From Monoraphidium neglectum (taxonomy: Eukaryota > Chlorophyta > Chlorophyceae > Sphaeropleales > Selenastraceae), in the NCBI RefSeq assembly GCF_000611645.1, contig NW_014012255.1, positions 3,628-15,096 of the forward strand: a DNA stretch of 11,469 nt, given 5' to 3'. A model generated the notes under the pieces. The model searched no databases and had not been told where the DNA came from. It was given only the letters and a program-made list of their open reading frames with translations. The position numbers and the translations under genes were made by a program. Of this stretch, positions 1 through 7,620 are shown in pieces; position 1 is the stretch's first letter; each line of letters starts with the position of its first letter.

Positions 1-1796
1 GCCGCGGCTCGCACCCGCCTCAGGCGGCTGCGTGAGCCGAACAGGCGCGCGTGCAGCCGAGGCGCCGGCTGGTCTGCGAGTGTCGCGTTGGCTGCTGCAC
101 TTGCGGCTGCGGCTGCGGCTGCGGCTGCGCCGGCCTGACGAGTGAGGGTCGGGCCCGTCCGAGCGCCCGCGGTAACCCTGGGCACCGCTGCGCCCGCCGC
201 TGTCGCGGCCGCCTCTGTCTTTGCCGCGGCTGCGGCTCCTGGTCCTGCTCCTCCGCCGCGCCGCCTCAGACCTCCGTGTGTCGCCTCCGCGCCTGTCAGG
301 CTCCCACGCCACGCCGCCACGACTCGTGTCCCTGCGCCTGCCGTCCCCTCGTGGCGCGTGCCTGTCCCGGTCCCTGCCGGCCCTGCTCCTGCTCCTGCTC
401 CGGCGCCTGCTCCTGCTCCGGCGCCTGCTCCTGCTCCTCCGCCTGCTCCTGCTCCTCCACCTGCTCCTGCTCCTGCTCTTCCGCCTGCTCCTGCTCCTGC
501 TTCTGCTTCTGCCCCTGCCCCTGCCCCTGCTCCTGCTCCTGTCCCTCGTCGAATGGTATGAGCGTCCGGGGCTGGGCAGCCGGCGCCGCTTGCCCGGGCT
601 CCTGCTCCTGCTGCGACCCGCCCCGCTCCGCTGCCCCCCGACCCCGCGATCCTCGTCGGTGTGATGCCTGCGGCCGCTGCTCCTGCTGCGGCGCCGCGGC
701 GAGCGGCCCTCCCGAGGCTCGCGGCTGCGGTCGAGCCGCTTGGCGGGCTCGGCCTCGCGGCGGCTGCCGCTGCCCCCAAGCGCGCGGGCTGGCTGCTCCG
801 GGGCCCTGCGCTCGCCAAATTTGCAGCGGGCGCCGCGCGGGGCGCCGCTATCGCGCTGGTTGTCGCCCCTGGACAGCTTCGACGGCGACTCTTGCTGCTG
901 CTGCTGCTGCTGCTGTTGGGGGTGCTGCGGCAGCGAAGCTGACCGCTGCAGGTGAGGGTTTGCCTGGGCCGAGCCCAGCAGCGCGCTTGGCTGTCGCGTC
1001 ACTGCCGTGTGGCCATGAGCTGCATCGCCGTTGCGCACAGCGCGCAGTCCATCTGCTCGAGGTGGCGCCGATGCTGGGGCAGTGACTGGCGCAGCTGCTG
1101 CCACCCCGTGCCCGCTCGCCGCTCCGCGCCCCTGCGCCATCCCAAGCGTCGACGGCGGCGGCGCAGCCGCCGCGGGTGGCGTTGACGGCAGGAGGTTGGC
1201 TGCGGACGCCGCCGCAGCTGCCGCCGCCGCCGCCGCCGCCGCCACCGCCGCTGGCTTGGCCCTTGTCATTGTCAGCTTCAAGAGCTTGACTTTTGCTGGG
1301 CCAGGGGCCGACACCAGCATCGGTGCGATCTTCGCCGGCACCACCTCTGCGGCGGCAACCGCTGCAGAAGACGGCCGCCTCGCCCCACGCGGCAGCGTCG
1401 CCTTCGCCGCTGCCTTTGCGGCGGGGGCGCTGCCAGCCGCCGCGCTGGCGGGGCCGGCGCCGCGCGCCGCCTGCCGAGGAGTCGCCGAGGGGCGCTTGCG
1501 CGTCTGCTTTTGCTGAAGCCGAGCCTTTGCAGCCGGCTGCCGCTTGGCGCCTCGGCTCATGCCGAGCGCCGCCGCCAGTGCCTTGGACCGCCGCTGCGCC
1601 TGCGCGTTTGTCTTTTTTCGCGGAGCCTGCGCCACCTTTCGCTGCAGCCGCTGCGCCAGAGGGACGTCGTCGAGCGAATCGTCAGAGAGCGCGCCGCCGT
1701 CGCCGCCGCCAGGCTTTCCTGCGGCCACTGCTGCAGGTGCCGCCGCGCCTCCCACCGCGTCCTGTCCCCGTGGGTCCAGAACTACCTGCAGCCGCC

Positions 1797-1836
<40 letters not shown>

Positions 1837-2343
1837 CTCCTGCTGCTGCTGCTGTGACAGCGACCGCGCCACAGCTCCCTGCTGCTGTTGCGTGGTTGCG
1901 CCCTTCAAAACGCCCCCACACGCCGCCCCCCACCCTCCACCCGCATGTGCGTCGCGAGCGCCGTCTTGCTGACTGCCCGCTGCAAAATCAGGCTCGTCCT
2001 TCACGCGGCCGGCCTCTGCCGCTGGCGGCCGCCAGTTCCACCCCACTATGTCATCGCGGCTGATCATGTCCGTCGCCTGGGCTGTGGATGGCGGGGCTGG
2101 CTGCGGCTGAGGCTCCTCAGGCGGGTGTCGGCTGTTGTTCAGCTGCTCCAGCATCCGCCGCAGCACTTCCAACCCCTGCGTCTCGTCCTGCCCCGCACAC
2201 CCCTCCATGGGCGGCTGCGCCGGCTGCGACCACCGCACCTCCATCGCCTCGGCCTGGGGCTCGCGGGCGGCCTCCTGCCTTGCTTGCTGCTGCAAATGTC
2301 GGCCTTCTGCCGGCGCCTGCGGTTGGTCTGAATGCGCCGCCAT
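1..2343 (-). CDS. RS-domain, Gln/Ala-rich nuclear protein (partial, C-terminal end beyond left edge)
   Basis: One minus-strand frame has no stop from 2412 down to position 1; the stop just upstream is TGA at 2415-2413. The first Met is at 2343 (context GTAATGGCG, purine at -3 and G at +4), giving at least 781 residues with no need for an intron. From the N terminus: a Gln/Pro/Glu-rich part with a sumoylation-type VKDEP (around residue 120); a polyQ tract Q5-E-Q13 (about 159-182); an acidic patch SDDSLDDVPLAQRL (about 220-233); a basic stretch with KRQPAAK and TRKRPS (about 266-286), a likely nuclear localisation signal; long Ala runs (about 365-377); a second run of nine Gln (476-484); then a strong RS domain from about 542 to 760, with SRSRSPGKRRRLPSP and many alternating Arg-Ser dipeptides. 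RS domains are typical of SR and SR-related splicing factors and of CLK-type kinases. No RRM or kinase domain is visible, so the family stays open. A splice donor may lie near the left edge (GGGTGCGAG, about 13-5). Confidence 0.75.
892..918 (-). repeat. CAG/CAA tract coding nine Gln
   Basis: On the plus strand this is TTG, seven CTG and TTG triplets; on the coding minus strand it reads as nine Gln codons in the RS-domain protein, just after the residues SLPQHP. The CAA codons at both ends interrupt the pure CAG run. Confidence 0.85.
1206..1254 (-). repeat. GCG/GGC triplet tract coding polyalanine
   Basis: CCG/GCC triplet repeat on the plus strand, read on the minus strand as about 13 consecutive Ala codons in the RS-domain protein, with one Val codon near the start of the run. 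Such runs are common in high-GC green algal proteins. Confidence 0.75.
1798..1854 (-). repeat. CAG repeat coding Q5-E-Q13
   Basis: Nineteen triplets that read CTG on the plus strand, with one TTG and one CTC. On the coding strand they give five Gln, one Glu and thirteen Gln. A short related QQQQ run follows the same pattern at 1883-1894. The plus-strand Leu, Cys and Ala frames over this tract are artefacts of the repeat. Confidence 0.9.
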
Positions 2344-3759
2344 TACTGTGCCGCCGCGCCGCCGCTGGCCGCTGGCGTCGCTGCAGGCGCTTGGTCCGCT
2401 GCTGCGGTGGAGTCACCGAAGCGCCAGGGACGCTAGCGGTGCCCCAGCGCCACGGCTGCTGATGCCGCAGCCGCTCAACAGGGGTTGTGAGCCAACATCA
2501 CATGCGCTTTGCAGTGGCCAACAGGGGAGGAAGCTGTCATGCTGTCGCTCATCAGAGTCCCCTCTAGAACACGTGTGTGCCTGCAGCAAGCGTGCAGTGA
2601 AGTCCTGTGGGGCTTAGGCTTCTGTCACCCGAGATTTGCAGGCAGCTCTGCCGGGCACAGGCACGATGAAAACGCCGAAAGCGCCGCTGGCATCATGGCA
2701 GCAGCACGAGATGCGGCGCTTGCGCGGCTCATGACCAGTGATGTTCTACCCCTATAGCAGACATCAGCGTTCGTTGCAAAGGCCTCTTGACGATGAATGG
2801 TCTAGCACACCTTGGGATGACCGGAGTACTATTCAGTGGCAAATCTGGCGCAAGCCGCGCACAGCCCTCGACTCGCGACGCAGCTGTCGAGCACAGAAAA
2901 TCGATTTGACAACCATAAGTAAGAATCCAAAGAAAACATTTGAGAAGCACGAACGTGCTCTCGTATGCACGTTGCCGACTCCGTGTTGATGCGGCTGACG
3001 GGCCAATGAGCCAAGTCAACACGCTCTCACGGGCGGCAATGCACGCGCGCACATGCAAGGACCCCCTTGCCTTGTCAACCCAGATGCTTGGCGTAGCGGC
3101 AACTTGAAATAAAATGCGCTGTGGGCGTTGTGTGCTGCCCGCATGTGAAGGCACTGCATGCTCAATCAGTGAGCGCAACAGCGAGGCTCCAGAGCAGGGG
3201 CCCTTAGGCGTAGCTGCTGCGGCAGCTGGCTCGCAATCAAGACCGCAGTGCTGCTCGCAGAGCAGTACTTGGCAGGCAGCTGGCGTCCCATCAGCTGCCC
3301 TTCGCCTCCGGCTCTTCTGGGGTGCCAGCGGCCACCCTCCAGTTTCCCTTTCTTGTGCTGACGCTGACATCACCAGTGGCATTGAGTCAGCTACCCAATC
3401 GTCCCATCCGCGTATATGAAGCAGTTTGCTGGGTGCCATATGAGCGCACGGCGATAGCCTGGTCTTTGAGGGCCCATGTCCCGGGCGCCACACACCAGTT
3501 TGTTGCCGGCACTTGTCGACAAGCGGGGGTTGCACCACTTTCCAGGGGTGGATGGCAGGCAGGGAGCTTTGGCTGCAACGGCAGAGCAAGGGCGAGCTTT
3601 CTTTTTTCCCCTTTCGCCACTGTATACATTGGCGGTCTCCGCTGTTGGCTAGTCAGTTGTACCAGGGGGATCTCCTCCACTGGAGGTTCTTACTGAGGAC
3701 TGCTTTTTCAACGTATTTAGCAATGCCATGATTCCAGACCAAATGCTGGACAATGATCC
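2344..3759. other. Intergenic region between PSRP3 3' end and RS-protein gene
   Basis: About 1.4 kb with clearly lower GC than the flanking genes, especially 2880-2960, which has A-rich stretches. By position it should hold the promoter and 5' UTR of the minus-strand RS-protein gene at its left end, and the cleavage site of PSRP3 near 3740-3759 at its right end. I see no convincing core promoter motif, RNA gene or transposon end. A minus-strand frame without stops covers 2732-3652 (307 codons); its composition does not look like the neighbouring proteins, and it is listed as a finding rather than a gene. Confidence 0.6.
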
Positions 3760-3764
3760 TTACA
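3760..3764 (-). promoter_or_regulatory. Poly(A) signal TGTAA for PSRP3
   Basis: The plus strand reads TTACA, so the transcript has TGTAA, the usual green algal polyadenylation signal, 156 nt after the PSRP3 stop codon. Cleavage would be expected some 10-20 nt further on, around 3740-3750. Confidence 0.7.
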
Positions 3765-3883
3765 CAACCACCCTAGCTTTGCAAGGGCGCGCTGCTGTGC
3801 CGTGCTGAGCCCCGGCTGCTTGCGCACGCGCCCGTGCTGGCCGCCTGGCGTGAGAATTCACCCCGCCTCCCAGCCCGCGGAGT

Positions 3884-3910
3884 GCCGCCGCCGCCGCCGC
3901 CGCCGCCGCC
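3884..3910. repeat. (GCC)9 microsatellite in PSRP3 3' UTR
   Basis: Nine perfect GCC units on the plus strand, GGC in the PSRP3 transcript, starting 10 nt after the TGA stop (3922-3920). It is outside the coding frame. In the RNA this G-rich run could form a stable structure close to the stop. Confidence 0.85.
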
Positions 3911-3919
3911 ATGATCATA

Positions 3920-4814
3920 TCAGGCCGCGGCCACAGCGCCGGTGAACCCGCAGTCAGGGAATGCCCCGCGCGCCTCGTCGATCGTCGGCCGCGGCTGCTG
4001 CTCGCCCTCGGCGCCGCCCTCCTCGCCCTCCACCGCGACCGACTCCTGCCAGAAGTTGATGACCTCGGTGAGGCGGTTGAGCAGCACGATCCTGTCGCGG
4101 TCGGTGATCCAGGGCTTAGCCTCCAGAGCCACGCGCAGCTCGTCCCAGGCGTCGCGCCGGGGCCAGACAAAGTACTCGGTCAGGGGGCTCTGCGCGCCGC
4201 GCGCGTAGACCTGCGGGGTGCGCGTTTGGGGGGCGCGCGTTTGGGGGGCGGGCACGACACATGGATGGGTTGGGCTTGCATGCAGGATAACACTTGTGGA
4301 GGTGCGGCTCCAGGTTGCAGTGCTGGAGCCACGGTGGACCAGCAAGCGAGCGTACCAGCAGTCCCCGCGGCATACTGAGTGCGTACGGCGCCTTGCCCCG
4401 CGGGTGTGTGGATTCCTCACGCACCTCTGCTATAAATACACGTGTGCTCATACACAGACACAAACTTGAGCGCACACATGCCCGCACCTGGTCAACCGCG
4501 ACAGCAATGTTCTTCTCAAGCCAGAGGAAGTTGAGCTTGTAGGTGGGCAGCGGGATGTCGCCGCTCTTCTTGTTGCTGAACCAGTCAATGGTGGTCTGGT
4601 CCCAGTCCTGTGGAAAGGCGCGGGGAGCCAAGGTTTGAGAGGGCTCAGGTTGAGAGACGCGCTGCTAAGGGATGGCACAGGCCCGCAACGTGAAGCTTGA
4701 CATGGACGCGGTGGCCCATCACGGGCGCTGAAGCTGAAGGTGGAAGGGAGCACACGCGTCTGAACAAGAGCAGGCACACCGGGACAAACACACACGCACA
4801 CACACGCGGGCGCG

Positions 4815-4869
<55 letters not shown>

Positions 4870-6393
4870 ACACACACACACATGCGAGCATGGATCCCTG
4901 GTTCCCACACTGGCACCTCCATGTCGCCGGCCGCATTCCTACGTCCTCGGGTGCACCAAGCGATAACTGGCACAGAGTGCCACCACACCCAACACACGCA
5001 GCAAAAGCTGACGCAGCCCGCGCCCCAACCCCAACTCTCGCAGCCCAACCAGCCCACGTGCGCGCCACCCGCGCCCCCGCCCCCGCCCACCTCAGGCACC
5101 ATGCCCTCCACCAGCTCCTCCTGCGACAGCTTGGCCGCCGCCACCAGCTGCCTCATGCCCGCCGCCGTCTCGTTGTCGTACAGCGCCAGGGGGTCCGCGC
5201 CGTCGTCGGGGCTCGCGGACGGCGCGTACTCCTCGCTCGCCTCCACCTCGGTGGCGAGGCCCTGCGCCTCGGCCAGCTCAGCGGCCTCGGACACGACGGC
5301 GTCGACGACGGACGCGCTCGAGCCGTCCGCGGCGGCGTCGAGGAAGGCCTCGAACTTGTCGGCCGCAAGGGAGGTGAGGTACGCAGTGGTCTCCTCGGAG
5401 CCCGCCTCGCCTTGGGGGCGCACGGGGCGAGGTGGTAGGCGGGGGGGATTGTAGGTGCATGGCCATGTGGTGGACGTATATGCGCGTGCGTGTTTGTGTG
5501 CGCGCGCCCGTGTGTGTGTGTGTGTGCGCGCGCGCGTGTACGTGTGTGCACGCACATGCGCACCACTCCCAGGACTCGTATCTGACATGCAGTGTTGGCG
5601 CGTGATAGGCGAAGGTACCGAACGCCCAGAAGGTCGTCCTGCAAAGCTCTCAACCAAAGCAGTGGACCGAGGCATTCGCCTCAGCTGCGGCTCGAGCAGG
5701 GCCGCCCCGGGCAGGAGAACCCGCCAGCGTCTGCTGCTAAGCTGGTCGCTGATTGCATCAAGGGACCTTCGCTGCTGCAGTGTAGGCACCAAGGGGCACT
5801 CCCGCCGCTGCGTCGCCCCTCACCAGCGATGAAGTCCTTCTCCAGCTCTGCCACGGTCAGGGCATCCGCCATGGCCCTCTGCACGTCCTCGTCGTACACA
5901 TTGCCGCTGCTGGGCTGCAGGGCCTCCTGTGACCGCAGTACATCAATTGCGACCCGGTTGCGAAACAGTGTGCTGCCGCCGCCGCTGCCGCCCCACTGCA
6001 CCCGCAGCCTTCAGCACGGGCAGGCAATCGTAGTTTGTCGCAATTCAATTGCTGAAAAGACAGCTCATTGAGGCCAGCGCCCCCTGCACCGATTGCCCGC
6101 ATGCCTTGCGAGCCACTGGTTGGCCTGCAATCTGGCGACCTGTTCGACCGCTCATTGGTTCGCTCGCGCGTTCGAGACCCTCACCTCAGCTGCTGCGCGA
6201 GCCACAAAGGCCTTCTGCTGCTGCTTGAGCGCCTTGGGCACCGCTGCTGTGAAGGGGGCCGGCCGCGCCACGCGGCGCACAGCGGACGCCCGCTGCGGTG
6301 CAAAAGTACGAGTCAGCATAGAAACTAAACGCAATGCCCCTGCGGACCCGGCATGGAGCCCACCTGCACAGTCTGGCTGAGGGCCGTCGCCAT
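3920..6393 (-). CDS. PSRP3: Chloroplast 30S ribosomal protein PSRP-3 (cS23, Ycf65 family), complete, six exons
   Basis: Exons: 6393-6364, 6292-6185, 5926-5824, 5410-5091, 4607-4488, 4210-3920. All junctions are GT-AG with matching phase and give 323 residues. PSRP-3 is a plastid-specific (cyanobacterium-derived) protein of the chloroplast small ribosomal subunit. Residues 1-46 ([17 protein letters not shown], then VARAAAE) look like a transit peptide, rich in Ala, Arg and Ser and poor in acid residues. About residues 47-187 are an acidic extension. The Ycf65 core follows in the last two exons at about 205-280: [46 protein letters not shown] and EVINFWQE, all family hallmarks. The C-terminal tail is acidic and ends [11 protein letters not shown]. 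Land-plant PSRP-3 precursors are much shorter, so the middle extension is notable. The exon 3 acceptor is uncertain: 5995 also keeps phase and would add 23 residues, mostly Gly-rich. Confidence 0.93.
4221..4248. repeat. Tandem duplication, 15-bp period, at the exon 6 acceptor
   Basis: Two copies of CGCGTTTGGGGGG lie 15 bp apart (4221-4233 and 4236-4248). In the PSRP3 transcript this doubles the C-rich pyrimidine tract just upstream of the CCGCAG acceptor of the last exon (AG at 4212-4211). Confidence 0.85.
4787..4882. repeat. (CA)n microsatellite in PSRP3 intron 4
   Basis: Long CA tract on the plus strand, TG in the transcript, with CGCG-containing interruptions at its left end (4805-4826). 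The longest pure run is about 4827-4864. It lies wholly within the intron 5090-4608. Alternating purine-pyrimidine sequence of this kind can adopt Z-DNA. Confidence 0.95.
5480..5560. repeat. (TG)n/(CG)n microsatellite in PSRP3 intron 3
   Basis: TG and CG dinucleotide tract on the plus strand, CA and CG in the transcript, inside intron 5823-5411. The pure TG run is about 5511-5526, followed by CG repeats. It is complementary in the transcript to the CA tract of intron 4. Confidence 0.9.
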
Positions 6394-6557
6394 CCTTGCT
6401 GCCCGCTGCGTGTCTGTTCTAGTCCCTCGATGCCGAGGACTGTGCACGCGGTCACCACAACGTGAATGTGGATTGCAGAGAGGTCGGAGTGTGGGAGCAT
6501 GCGCACATAGGGGTCGAAAGACTGGTCTGCTTCCGCCCGCCCCAGCAACTCGGGTCG
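6394..6557 (-). promoter_or_regulatory. PSRP3 5' UTR and presumed promoter
   Basis: Only about 165 nt separate the KNL1 poly(A) signal from the PSRP3 ATG. The 5' UTR and core promoter must fit here or overlap the KNL1 3' UTR. The ATG at 6393 sits in AGCAAGGATGGCG (purine at -3, G at +4), a good start context. No clear TATA box is visible on the minus strand. Confidence 0.45.
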
Positions 6558-6562
6558 TTACA
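6558..6562 (-). promoter_or_regulatory. Poly(A) signal TGTAA for KNL1
   Basis: TTACA on the plus strand, TGTAA in the transcript, 278 nt after the KNL1 stop codon (6842-6840). The stretch 6839-6563 is then KNL1 3' UTR; I see no coding signal in it. Confidence 0.6.
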
Positions 6563-6839
6563 GCCATCAAGCGGGAAGAAGATACCATTCAATTCGGTTC
6601 GCCCGCCACAAGGCTCGCCACGGGTGCTTCGGGCGCAGCTGAAAGCGCTCCCGCCACCCCGCGTCAGCAGTGACAAAAAAGCTCGCGCCAACCTCAAAAC
6701 GAGCGGCACCCTCGCCCGTACAGCGCATTGCACAAACCAACAGAAGGCCTGATCTGCAAGGTACAACGCGCACAACGTGTGGTCAGGGGACGGTCAAAGG
6801 GTGGCAGGGCAGGAGTGACCATGACCTGCTTGCTGGAGA

Positions 6840-7586
6840 TCACGCAGCGACGCCGGCCCGCAGCGCACCGAGAGCCGCTGCTGACCGGCCCACGCCTGCG
6901 CCGCAGCCAGCGTGCAGCAGGCGGCACACATGCTCGCAGACCATGTCCAGCAGCTTGGCGGCGCCGGCCGCGGAGCCTGCCGAGGACCCTAGCACCGGCT
7001 CCAGCGAGGCCCGCGCCTCCTCGGCCGCCGCAGCCCAACCCTCGGGCGCCACAACGACCTCGATGCTGGACTCAATGCCTGCGATTGACACAGGTGGCAA
7101 AGACAATGCGAACCTCAGTGCAGACTGGCGGTTGCGAGCTTCCGCAGGCACGCGCACGCGCCCTCCGCCGTCATGACCAGTCCAGGTTGGAGCGCCCCCA
7201 GAGCCAACGGCACCGAGGGTGTCGCTGCGCACCTGTGTTGAGCCTCGGGTCTAGCAGGCCGCTCAGCCCCAGCCCCAGGTCCACCTTGACTCCCCGCGCC
7301 GCATCCACGAACGACAGCACCAGCGACTCGCGCGCGGCGTCGACGCGCGCGCCGGCCAAGGGCCGCCACGTGACAAACGCGCGGCCGACGCACTCGGCGA
7401 GCGCGGCCATGCGGTCGAGGCGCAGCGCGAGCAGCGGCATGTGGCAGCGCAGCGCAGCTGCGGGGAGCTCGTGTTGCTTGGGCAGAGTTGCCGCTGCAAT
7501 TGGTGGGGTGTAGGGATCGAGTTGCTGGTTGTGTAAGCTGTGTCGTGTGTGCGTGCGTGTGTGTGTGTGTGTTGTGTGTGTGTGTG

Positions 7587-7620
<34 letters not shown>

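Noticed and set aside
51..1085. Plus-strand frame of 344 codons rich in Cys, and overlapping Pro-Ala, Leu-rich and Ala-rich frames up to about 2600
   Set aside because: They are shadows of the minus-strand RS-protein gene: the repeats only read as a sensible protein (polyQ, RS dipeptides, NLS) on the minus strand.
4431..4438. TATAAATA on the plus strand, resembling a TATA box
   Set aside because: It lies inside a PSRP3 intron and no plus-strand gene follows it.
4719..5792. Minus-strand frame of 357 codons containing a Cys-Val repeat
   Set aside because: It is PSRP3 exon 4 read straight through both flanking introns, including the dinucleotide tracts; splice sites at 5410 and 5091 fit better.
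6110..6180. GTTCGAGACCC on the plus strand, similar to a tRNA T-loop
   Set aside because: No matching D-arm, anticodon arm or acceptor stem can be drawn; it is PSRP3 intron 2.
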